A stretch of DNA of 44,733 nucleotides, from the NCBI GenBank assembly GCA_963784195.1, contig CAWARA010000028.1:1-44733 (forward strand). The letters run 5' to 3'. This stretch comes from CAVQAH01 sp963784195. Lineage in GTDB: Bacteria; Acidobacteriota; Vicinamibacteria; Vicinamibacterales; 2-12-FULL-66-21. The position numbers were made by a program, and so were the translations under genes. This document shows positions 35,218 through 42,436 of the stretch, piece by piece. Below the pieces are notes generated by a model that saw only the letters and a list, made by a program, of their open reading frames with translations, did not search any database and was not told where the DNA came from. Every line of letters starts with the position of its first letter. Positions within the stretch are counted from its first letter, which is position 1.

Positions 35218-36120
35218 TCACACGCCTGCGCCCTTCTCTCGAAGGTAGGCCGCGATCTCTTTGTACTGTTTTCCGGCCATCGCCGCGCGTGGCGCGGTCG
35301 CGGCATATTCGGCCCAGCCAAGCGGCGTCGCGTGCTCTGCCCGGTCCTTCGTCGTGAGGGGTGCGCCAGCCTCAACGAGCACTTTCACCGCATCCAGGGA
35401 CCCGGACCACACCGCGTGGTGCAGCGGTGTCGCGTGGGTATAGAAACCCGATGTGAAGGCATTCAGGTCCACGCCGAGGGGCAGCAGCCTCGCGAGGGCC
35501 TCGGCTTTTCCATTCAAGGCGGCCAGGCCGAGCGCCTCCTGCTTCTCCGTCGCGCTGGCCTCCCGCGCGAGACGACCGACATCATCCCAGCGTTCGAGGC
35601 AGAGAGCCGCCGGGAGCGTCAGCCTGGCCCCCCGCTCGAGCAGACGTTGAGCCGCGCTCACGTTGTGGCAAATCAGGGCCTGAACCGGACCGCCTTCCGT
35701 CGAGGCGCCCGCATCAATGAGCACGTCGAGCAGTTCGAGCTGCCGGCCATCCTCTCGTCCAATCGGCGAACACACCGTGAAGTGAAGTGTTGAATCGAGC
35801 TGCTGCTGCAGGTCCGTCACGCCGGCTCGACTCGCCGCTTGAATGATCACGCGCGCGACCTCGGCGACATTAACCGACAGCTGTCCGGTCCGTACAGCAT
35901 CCTCGGTTACAAACCACAGAAGATAGGGATGCCTGAAGAACCCATCGAGAGCCGGGCCGATTTGCGCGCGCAACCACTCGCCTGGAGACTCCAATCGGTC
36001 GCGGACGAGCCTGGGATGTTCCGCCAGCAGGCGCTCCAGGAGGACGGCATCGCCGGCATCGATGGCGGCCACCGCTTGTCGAAAGAGGCCATCCAGGTGC
36101 TCCGCGCCGTTCACCGCCAT
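35218..36120 (-). CDS. Ankyrin-repeat protein
   Basis: 300 residues. Ankyrin-like repeats are visible: ELLDVLIDAGASTEGGPVQA, NVSAAQRLLERGARLTLPAA, KAEALARLLPLGVDLNAFTS and ATPLHHAVWSGSLDAVKVLV, ending EAGAPLTTKDRAEHATPLGW. The N-terminal ~90 residues are a helical, non-repeat region (LLERLLAEHPRLVRDRL). Such proteins usually mediate protein contacts; no partner can be named. The ATG at 36120 is preceded by a G-rich stretch. First gene of the ankyrin / glycolipid-binding / secreted-protein operon. Confidence 0.88.
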   Translation of the reverse strand: MAVNGAEHLDGLFRQAVAAIDAGDAVLLERLLAEHPRLVRDRLESPGEWLRAQIGPALDGFFRHPYLLWFVTEDAVRTGQLSVNVAEVARVIIQAASRAGVTDLQQQLDSTLHFTVCSPIGREDGRQLELLDVLIDAGASTEGGPVQALICHNVSAAQRLLERGARLTLPAALCLERWDDVGRLAREASATEKQEALGLAALNGKAEALARLLPLGVDLNAFTSGFYTHATPLHHAVWSGSLDAVKVLVEAGAPLTTKDRAEHATPLGWAEYAATAPRAAMAGKQYKEIAAYLREKGAGV

Positions 36121-36189
36121 AGCTTACCCCCGGACGAAAGGGCCGTGCCGGCATCGGTGATCGCGGCGTTCAAGGCTCGTCGGTGACAT

Positions 36190-36609
36190 TCACCCGCCAA
36201 TCTTGTCCGCGATCGCCTTCTCGTACGTCCCCGCTGGCAGGACGCGACAGGCCCGATGCGTCCCCGGGCACGCGACCGTCGTATCCCATGATGACGTTCC
36301 CGACCCGGAGCCGGAGCCGTAGTCGTAGCTTTTCTGTGGCACCACCACCGGCTGCGGCACATGGAGGCCCTTCGGCCCTCTACCGACAACGGCATATCCA
36401 CCTGCCGGCCGCGCGGTGACGAACCGCACCTCCCAGCCAGACGACTCGATGATGTCGAGCGCCAGGGCAAGCGCCGATTTCCCCGTGGCGTAGTCCTGCG
36501 ACTCTCCGATGTCCCAATGGTTCCACTCGAAGCCGCCCTGAGCCGAGGGCTCGAGGCGCCACACCGTCAGCAGAAGGATCAGCCCGCCGAGCAGCAGTGT
36601 CCGTTTCAT
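36190..36609 (-). CDS. Small secreted protein of unknown function
   Basis: 139 residues with a clear signal peptide (KRTLLLGGLILLLTVWRLEPSAQ). The mature part begins GGFEWNHWDIGESQDYATGK, contains SSGWEVRFVTARPAGGYAVV, a Gly/Ser linker (YDYGSGSGSGTSS) and a Cys pair (VACPGTHRACRVLP) that could form a disulfide. No family recognised. GAGGAG lies 7-8 bases before the ATG. The 251 bp upstream, to 36860, contains no gene I can support. Confidence 0.75.
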   Translation of the reverse strand: MKRTLLLGGLILLLTVWRLEPSAQGGFEWNHWDIGESQDYATGKSALALALDIIESSGWEVRFVTARPAGGYAVVGRGPKGLHVPQPVVVPQKSYDYGSGSGSGTSSWDTTVACPGTHRACRVLPAGTYEKAIADKIGG

Positions 36610-36860
36610 GGCTCGACTCCTCTTCTTTCCTCAACACGTTCGTCAACGAGCGGAGATCGTCAGGCGCATCGCCCGCTATAGGGACATGTGGGAAACCGAA
36701 GAGCCATTTCATCAGTGTCAGGTCAATTAACGTCGAAACGACCGAACCCGAGCCGGTTGAAGTCGGCCCGGACGGCACGGGATTGCTTACCGCTCAGTGG
36801 GTGGAGGGAAAGCGGGCAAAGGCATACAAGGTGATCCCGACGGACTACGGCAACAGTCGC

Positions 36861-37886
36861 CTATTTATAGGCCACCGCAGCGCTGGAGGGACCGGCAAGG
36901 TGAATGACGTCGAAGCGAGTGAAGCCCGCTTCGCTGCACCACGAGCGGAAGTCTGCACCGGAATAGTCGAAGGCGTCGCCAAACTCGATGAGCATGTTGA
37001 GCGACATGAGCAGTCCAAACGCATTCTCACGACGGGCGTCGTCGATGAGCGCCTCGATCGCGACAAACGCGCCGCCAGGCGGCAGGGCGTCGTAGGCCGC
37101 GCGAATGAGGTGCTTCTTCTTCTCCAGGTTCCAGTCGTGCAGGATCATTCCCATCGTGATCACATCGGCCCTGGGGAGCGGATCCTTGAAGAAGTCGCCA
37201 ACGGCGGTGTTGACCCGATCGCTGAGGCCGGCTGCGGCAATGGCCCTTTTCGCGATCGGCTCGACCGGCGGCAGATCGAACGTGGTGCAGCGAAGGTGTG
37301 GATGCCGCTTCGCCACTTCGATACTCAACAGACCGGTCGCACCGCCGATGTCGCACAGGCTCTTGTAGCGAGAGAAGTCGAACTTCTCGGCGAAGGCCTC
37401 GAAGTTGATCCGTGACAGGCCGGTCATCGCGCCCATGAACTGCTCGAGCTTCGGCACGTCCGCGTAGAGCTCCTCGAACATGCCCTTCTGCCCGTGCTTG
37501 ACTTCGTTCTGCGGCTTGCCCGTGCGCAGCGCCTCGGGCAGGTCGTGCCAGAACTTGAACAGCCGCGCGTTCAGCATCTCCAGGATGCCGCCGACGTAGC
37601 GTGGGCTGTTCCGATCGAGGAAGTGCGCACCGGCCTCGGTGTTGAAGTACTTGGCGTCCGGGCCGTCGCCATCGCGGCCGAGGAACCCCGTCGCGACCAG
37701 CGCGTCGAAAAAATCACCGACCGCCCGAGGGTGCATGCCAAGCTCGGCGCCCAGCTGCGCGCCGGTCATTCGCCGATCGGAGAGCCTCGTGAAGACGCCG
37801 AACTCGACCGCGGTCAAGAGCACCTTGGACCCCCAGAAGGCGAAGGCGGTGGACAGAATCGGTGCGACGTCAAGGTTGGTGGTCAT
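36861..37886 (-). CDS. O-methyltransferase (AcetylserotoninMT / plant-type OMT family)
   Basis: 341 residues. The N-terminal dimerisation winged helix (VLLTAVEFGVFTRLSDRRMT, GAELGMHPRAVGDFFDALVA) precedes a Rossmann core with SLCDIGGATGLLSIEVAKRH (motif I), TTFDLPPVEPIAKR, VGDFFKDPLPRADVITMGMI, the HDW triad and ALPPGGAFVAIEALIDD. The catalytic-base His of HDW is present. Members methylate hydroxyls of small aromatic or polyketide-like molecules. No biosynthetic partner is adjacent, so the substrate is open. The start has no clear ribosome site. Confidence 0.93.
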   Translation of the reverse strand: MTTNLDVAPILSTAFAFWGSKVLLTAVEFGVFTRLSDRRMTGAQLGAELGMHPRAVGDFFDALVATGFLGRDGDGPDAKYFNTEAGAHFLDRNSPRYVGGILEMLNARLFKFWHDLPEALRTGKPQNEVKHGQKGMFEELYADVPKLEQFMGAMTGLSRINFEAFAEKFDFSRYKSLCDIGGATGLLSIEVAKRHPHLRCTTFDLPPVEPIAKRAIAAAGLSDRVNTAVGDFFKDPLPRADVITMGMILHDWNLEKKKHLIRAAYDALPPGGAFVAIEALIDDARRENAFGLLMSLNMLIEFGDAFDYSGADFRSWCSEAGFTRFDVIHLAGPSSAAVAYK

Positions 37887-37914
37887 CGGGAGAGTCTATT
37901 ACAGCGGCGGCCGT

Positions 37915-37938
37915 GGTCCGACTAAAACCGGACATTAT
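37915..37938. repeat. Copy of a GTCCGRCT...CCGGAC hairpin motif
   Basis: GGTCCGACTAAAACCGGACA (37915-37934), continuing TTAT. It aligns base for base with 41192-41215, and every difference is a transition. A short stem GTCCG/CGGAC is possible. It lies in the gap upstream of the O-methyltransferase gene. Confidence 0.5.
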
Positions 37939-37997
37939 GCACGACGCTGGTGCGTTGACGGCTGCTTACGCTGTCGTCGCCTGATTATGGGCGCAGG

Positions 37998-39761
37998 TCA
38001 TCCCGCGACGGCAGCTCCCGCCAGGTCCGGCCACGCACGTCGAGGAATGGCTCGACGGTCTCCAATCTCCAGAAGGAGGTCGCAGCCTTGCAGCGCGCTG
38101 ACGCGGTGGGAGATGATGAAGGTCGTCCGGTTCCGCATCAGACGCTCGAGCGCTTCGAGCATCGCCGCCTCCGTTTCGCGATCAACTGCGCTCGTCGGTT
38201 CGTCGAGGATCAGGAGCGGCGCATTTCTGAGGAACGCCCTGGCGAGCGCAATGCGCTGCCGTTCGCCGCCTGAGAGGCACATCCCTCGCTCACCGACGGG
38301 CGTTTGATACTTGTCCGGCAGCCGGGTGATGAACTCATGCGCATTGGCGTCTCTGGCAGCGCGCAGGACGTCGTCGTTCGTCGCACTGGGACGGCCGTAT
38401 CTGATGTTCTCGATAATCGTCGTGGAAAACAGCACGGAATCCTGAAGCACGAGCGCGAACTGACTCCGCAGGCTCGACAGCTCATACGACCTGATATCGA
38501 CTCCATCGAGAAGTATGGCGCCTTCTGTTGGGTCGTAGAAGCGCATCAGAAGATTGAGCAGCGTCGTCTTCCCGGCCCCACTTTGGCCAGAGATGCCCAC
38601 TCGCGCGCCAGCCTCGACGTCGAAGCTAACATCCTGCAGGACTCGATGACCGTTGTCATGCGTGAACGCTACGTTTCTGAACGAGACCGATCCCGCGGCC
38701 CGCTCGAGACGGCGCGAAGTGGTCGTCTCGTGCACCTCGGGAGCCTGGTCGAGCAGCGCGAACGCCCGCTCGACGCTGACCAAACCCGACTGCAGGTCGG
38801 CCAGCTTCTGACTCATCGTCTTCAGCGGTTCGTACATCTGCGCCACGTACGCGACCACAATCAGCAGGTTGCCTACTGAGAGGGCGCCCGCGTCCACTCG
38901 CTGGACGCCGATCATCAGTACCGCTGCGGTTCCCAGCGCCATTGTCAACCCGACCTGAAGGTCGAAGCGCCCCTGCATCGCCGCCAGGCCCATATACCCC
39001 TTGATTCGATCGTTCGAATAGCGGACGAACCGATCACGTTCATCTGCCTGCCGGCCGAACGCCTTGACGATGCGAAGCGCCGACAAGACCTCCTGGACCA
39101 CCGCCATCGCCATGCTCTCGATGTTTCGGACCTGGTGCCAGCGCGTCACGATGCGGGCGCGAAACCGTCTCGCGGCGGCGTACAGAATCGGGCACACGAT
39201 CAGCGCGACGACGGCCAGCCGCCAATCCATCCAAGCGGTCACGAGGACCATGCCGATGACAGTCACCACGGGCGTGACGAGCCCGATGCCGCCGCCGATT
39301 AACACGCTCTGGACGGCGTTCGCGTCCCATTGAATCCGGTACACCGCATCGGTCGAGCCCGCTCGATCGTGGTAGGCAAGCGACAGGCGCATGGCGTGCT
39401 CGAACAGCCGGCTCCTGAAATCGAGGACTATCTGTTCGCCCGCATAGGTGTGCGACACATGGGTAGCCAGCGCGTGGATGTAGGTCAGCAGAGTCGTGGA
39501 GACCATCAGGCCGATCGCGACGGCGAGACCGGCCATGCGCCCCTGGTTATCCCCGGTGCCGATCCACGAGAGAAACCACGGCAGCGGGCGGTTTCCGAGC
39601 ACGTTGTCGACGACGAGCTTCACGGGAACCGGCCCCAGGAGCGTCAGGGGAACGGAAGCAAGGCTGAGAAAGACAAGCGCCAGCAGAAGCCCGCGGCGCG
39701 GCTTCGCGACACGGAGCAACCTGGCAACAATCGCGGTGCGCCCACGGGCGCCGTCGAGCAC
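37998..39761 (-). CDS. ABC exporter with fused membrane and ATPase domains (MsbA/McjD type)
   Basis: 587 residues. Six helices in the first ~320 residues (ABC_membrane fold) are followed by the ATPase: Walker A ISGQSGAGKTT with Lys398, Q-loop LVLQDSVLFSTTI, signature LSGGERQ near 497, Walker B LLILDEPTSAVD near 520 and the H-loop ISHRVSALQ. It would work as a homodimer exporting a lipid, peptide or drug-like molecule. A GTG start at 39761 has AGGAG seven bases upstream. The C-terminal extension (AIPRRAWPDLAGAAVAG) is unusual and short. It runs in the same direction as the O-methyltransferase gene, 111 bp apart, so export of a methylated small molecule is possible but speculative. Confidence 0.95.
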   Translation of the reverse strand: MLDGARGRTAIVARLLRVAKPRRGLLLALVFLSLASVPLTLLGPVPVKLVVDNVLGNRPLPWFLSWIGTGDNQGRMAGLAVAIGLMVSTTLLTYIHALATHVSHTYAGEQIVLDFRSRLFEHAMRLSLAYHDRAGSTDAVYRIQWDANAVQSVLIGGGIGLVTPVVTVIGMVLVTAWMDWRLAVVALIVCPILYAAARRFRARIVTRWHQVRNIESMAMAVVQEVLSALRIVKAFGRQADERDRFVRYSNDRIKGYMGLAAMQGRFDLQVGLTMALGTAAVLMIGVQRVDAGALSVGNLLIVVAYVAQMYEPLKTMSQKLADLQSGLVSVERAFALLDQAPEVHETTTSRRLERAAGSVSFRNVAFTHDNGHRVLQDVSFDVEAGARVGISGQSGAGKTTLLNLLMRFYDPTEGAILLDGVDIRSYELSSLRSQFALVLQDSVLFSTTIIENIRYGRPSATNDDVLRAARDANAHEFITRLPDKYQTPVGERGMCLSGGERQRIALARAFLRNAPLLILDEPTSAVDRETEAAMLEALERLMRNRTTFIISHRVSALQGCDLLLEIGDRRAIPRRAWPDLAGAAVAG

Positions 39762-39918
39762 AGTTGAGCTCCTAGGTCAGGAGCATGACAAGGAGATCCT
39801 ACAGGAATGTGTCGTTTCGGAAACAGCGTTGAAACAAGCGGCCGGAACCTGAACGCACGCCGCGACATTTCGAGGGTCGTGCCGCAAAGCCGGTGACAGC
39901 TAGGTAACGTGGATCAGT

Positions 39919-40992
39919 CTAATCGCGCGCGACGAGGGCCGCGAAATCCTCGTACCGCATCGCGATTCGCTGTCGAAACGCGCTGGCAAACGGTGCGCCT
40001 CGTGCCAGATCCTCCAGCAGCGCGACGACGGCGGCCGCGCCACGCTGCTCGATCAGACGCCGCACGCCTCGTGCGGCCGACGCGTAGGCGATCTCGGCGT
40101 CACGCCTGGACAAGCCGGCGAAGCTGTGCAGTCTTGAAAGTCCAGGCCGTACATCGGCGTGCGCCAGCGCTGCTTCCGCATCCGCCGAGCCCGCTGGTTC
40201 GAGCACGGTGGCGAGACCCTCGTTCACCCATGCGGGCACGGTGCGGCCACCTACCATGGCGACCACGGCATGAACGAATTCGTGCGACACCACGCGATCG
40301 AGCTCATCACGTTGTGCCGCAACGCCGCCGAGCGGCAGTCGAATGCGCCCGTCGTACGCCGCCACTGACCACGCCGGCAACCTCGTGATGTCAACGAACT
40401 GTTCGCGGGTGTAGAGCACCACGACAATCGGCTGGGACGGGTAGACGCCGAGCGCCTTGCCCACGCGCGAGTACGCCGCCTCGAGCCGGTCGACGACCTC
40501 ACGAGCGATTGGTTCGTCGGTGGCCACCTCGAACTGCGCCGTGAAGTGCTCCGTGCGTACTGCGTGGAAGCGGCTCTGCAGCTCGTACTCTTTCCGCCAG
40601 TTCGCGAGGGTGTCCTGAAGGTCACGTCTGTCCGGCGATCGCTCTCGAGCGGCTTCGTAGATCGAGATGGCCTCGTGCAGACGGCCTGCACGATAGTGGA
40701 GGTCCGCGAGCCACTCTGCGGCCGGCAGATAGTCCGGATCGCGCGCCAGGGCGCACTCGAACCGGGTCTGCGCCACGTCATTCTGCCCGAGCATGAACGC
40801 GGCGACGCCCGCGCCGAAGCACAGGCTCGCGTCGCCAGGCTGCATCGCCGCGGCCCTGGTAAACGCTTCGAGCGCATCACCGAAACGCCGGCTCTCGATG
40901 GCTGCCGTGCCCGTGCGCGCCAATGCTGTCGGATCCTGCGCTGCGCGAGCCTCAGCCGCGGCCACGAGCATCAGTACCGCCGGCGCGATCAA
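39919..40992 (-). CDS. Exported TPR protein with a gluzincin (peptidase MA-like) domain
   Basis: About 357 residues. A hydrophobic start (PAVLMLVAAAEARAAQ) suggests export. TPR-like helices occupy about residues 25-130 (LARTGTAAIESRRFGDALEA, LADLHYRAGRLHEAISIYEA). The C-terminal half has the zinc-peptidase motif HEFVH (residues 237-241) and the downstream WVNEGLA, with Glu258 as the likely third ligand, as in peptidase MA/gluzincin proteins. It probably acts in the periplasm or at the surface on unknown proteins. The start is a TTG in a frame that opens only a few codons upstream, so the exact N-terminus is uncertain; an indel may hide an ATG. Confidence 0.85.
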   Translation of the reverse strand: MIAPAVLMLVAAAEARAAQDPTALARTGTAAIESRRFGDALEAFTRAAAMQPGDASLCFGAGVAAFMLGQNDVAQTRFECALARDPDYLPAAEWLADLHYRAGRLHEAISIYEAARERSPDRRDLQDTLANWRKEYELQSRFHAVRTEHFTAQFEVATDEPIAREVVDRLEAAYSRVGKALGVYPSQPIVVVLYTREQFVDITRLPAWSVAAYDGRIRLPLGGVAAQRDELDRVVSHEFVHAVVAMVGGRTVPAWVNEGLATVLEPAGSADAEAALAHADVRPGLSRLHSFAGLSRRDAEIAYASAARGVRRLIEQRGAAAVVALLEDLARGAPFASAFRQRIAMRYEDFAALVARD

Positions 40993-41126
40993 AAGTCGGA
41001 TTGGCAGGGCATCCGGCTATGGTGCAAGAAGAACACCCGGGAGATACGCGACAACTTCCGAGTGTTTCGGAAGGGTCGGGCACTTTGTCTATCAGCGGGT
41101 CTACAAAAGTCGCCCTGTGGAGGTCG

Positions 41127-41216
41127 CGAGGGCCGGCTGAAGCGAGGGGACTGAGGCGAGGTCCGGCTCAAGCGAGGTCCGGCTGAAGCGAGGTCCGGCT
41201 GAAGCCGGACACTACA
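41127..41216. repeat. 16-bp tandem repeat ending in a hairpin
   Basis: Three 16-bp units (GCGAGGTCCGGCTGAA or one-base variants) occupy 41156-41171, 41172-41187 and 41188-41203, with degenerate copies from 41127. The last unit runs into GTCCGGCTGAAGCCGGAC (41193-41210), a hairpin with 8-bp arms and a 2-base loop. The region lies between the protease and zinc-ribbon genes and encodes nothing recognisable. Confidence 0.7.
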
Positions 41217-41217
41217 A

Positions 41218-41406
41218 TCATTCCGATCCGTCTGCCCGTGTCACATGGACAACCCGGTCGTCGTCTCGGCCAGACACCTGGACGCGCCATGGATTGCAGC
41301 AAACCTCGCAGTCCTGAACGAAGCTGCCGGTGACGTCAGGCTCGACGTAGATTTCCGAGTGCTCGCCGCAAAACGGACACGTGACCAGAAACTCGTCGGA
41401 CATCAT
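41218..41406 (-). CDS. CPXCG-motif cysteine-rich zinc-ribbon protein
   Basis: 62 residues. CPFCGEHSEIYVEPDVTGSF, then VQDCEVCCNPWRV, is the pattern of the small CPXCG family, with two CxxC knuckles that should bind one zinc ion. Function unknown; relatives are widespread and usually monocistronic. The frame opens at a TTG at 41412, but AGGA lies six bases before the ATG at 41406, so that start is preferred. It is 42 bp downstream of the NAD(P)-binding protein gene in the same direction. Confidence 0.88.
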   Translation of the reverse strand: MMSDEFLVTCPFCGEHSEIYVEPDVTGSFVQDCEVCCNPWRVQVSGRDDDRVVHVTRADGSE

Positions 41407-41448
41407 CGGCAATCCTACTGCAATGCTGGTCAGCCCGCAGGCGACTTC

Positions 41449-42144
41449 TCAGGACCTCTCTGAAGCGGTGGCGTGGGCGAGCGCCGAGGGCGTCTTGCAG
41501 CCGACAATCGCCGGGGCTTCGTGAACGAGCTCGTCGTTCTCGAGGGCCTCCACCATGAACAGGGCAAAGTCCACACGGCGAGTGATGTTGCTCGCGAGGA
41601 TGGGATCGCCCACGTGTCGGCTCCACACGGGCAGGCCCTGGCTCTCACCCTCTTCGAGGCCGCTCCCACGCACGACGGTCCACCGCGTGTCACTGGCAAA
41701 CACTCGCCGGCACGCTTCCACCTGGTCGTCGAGCTCCACCATGCGAGTCAGCCGCCCAATCCAGCGGACGCCCCACACGAGACTCATGAACGTGCGCGAG
41801 TACACGTCCTGGCCGTCGCGCGTGATGTGCCACCCGCACGAGAACACGAGGCGTGCTCCCGGACGCGCGTGGTCGAGCACCGCCTGGGCCGTTCCAGACG
41901 AGTACTGCTGGACCCCCCACGGGACCAGCACGGTGAGCACCCCGTCACATCCTGCGACGGCCCTCTTGATAATTTCGCGGTCGTTCGTTTGTCCGGGAAC
42001 GATCGTGATGCGTCCCTTGAACGCATCGAGCTTCCCCACGCTGACCTGCCGGCACACGCCAACCACCTCGTAGCCCCGATCCAGCGCGTGCTGCACCATG
42101 TATTGACCGAGCTTCCCGGACGCTCCGACGATACACACCTTCAT
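41449..42144 (-). CDS. NAD(P)-binding Rossmann protein (NmrA/atypical SDR type)
   Basis: 231 residues. The N-terminal dinucleotide site KVCIVGASGKLGQYMVQHAL has the GxxGxxG pattern. It is followed by GVCRQVSVGKLDAFKGRITI, a domain-swap region (IIKRAVAGCDGVLTVLVPWG) and VFSCGWHITRDGQ. The C-terminal half (TRWTVVRGSGLEEGESQG) matches atypical SDR/NmrA proteins, which act as epimerase-like reductases or redox sensors. The classical YxxxK is not clear, so catalysis is uncertain. The ATG at 42144 has GAGG eight bases upstream. Confidence 0.87.
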   Translation of the reverse strand: MKVCIVGASGKLGQYMVQHALDRGYEVVGVCRQVSVGKLDAFKGRITIVPGQTNDREIIKRAVAGCDGVLTVLVPWGVQQYSSGTAQAVLDHARPGARLVFSCGWHITRDGQDVYSRTFMSLVWGVRWIGRLTRMVELDDQVEACRRVFASDTRWTVVRGSGLEEGESQGLPVWSRHVGDPILASNITRRVDFALFMVEALENDELVHEAPAIVGCKTPSALAHATASERS

Positions 42145-42170
42145 CGTGCGCACCTCGAGGCCTCATCGCC

Positions 42171-42251
42171 CCTGAACATGGCTTGGAGCCGTCGCACCCA
42201 TCGTCCGTATTGACGTGTCGTCGTGGCGCGCGGTTCAAGCCGGGCGTTAGA
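42171..42251 (+). repeat. Possible integron attC-like recombination site
   Basis: The right end is CGGTTCAAGCC-GGGC-GTTAGAC (42231-42251), which fits the L' and R' (GTTRRRY) boxes. The left end is CCTGAAC-AT-GGCTTGGAGCCG, which offers the conserved AAC triplet and an L''-like arm. The arms pair with two unpaired bases on the left side, as in attC sites, and the stem extends through CGC-CC/GG-GCG. The R'' box is imperfect and no second site or integrase is seen. Confidence 0.33.
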
Positions 42252-42436
42252 CGGCAGGACTACTCAGGAAACCGACAGATGCGACCTGTTCGATCTCGGC
42301 AGGTGGTTGGCGGCGCGGCGGCAGGCTTCGCGGTCTCGCGGGCACTTCACATGTAGGAGTACGGCGACGATGGCCTCTCGGAACCGATGTCGAGCTGGCG
42401 CGCGAGGTTCATTCCGGACAGATGGGTGACAAATCA

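Noticed and set aside
36612..36778. Minus-strand frame with LMKWLFGFPHVPIAGD
   Set aside because: Short, no family resemblance, and it runs into the next gene in another frame; not enough to call.
36597..37415. Long plus-strand ORF opposite the O-methyltransferase
   Set aside because: Antisense shadow of a well-supported gene; polar, unstructured composition.
41127..41216. Possible small CRISPR array
   Set aside because: The units are contiguous 16-mers without spacers and no cas genes are present.
42223..42429. 68-codon ORF after the attC-like site
   Set aside because: No ribosome site, no recognisable sequence, composition like a shadow frame.
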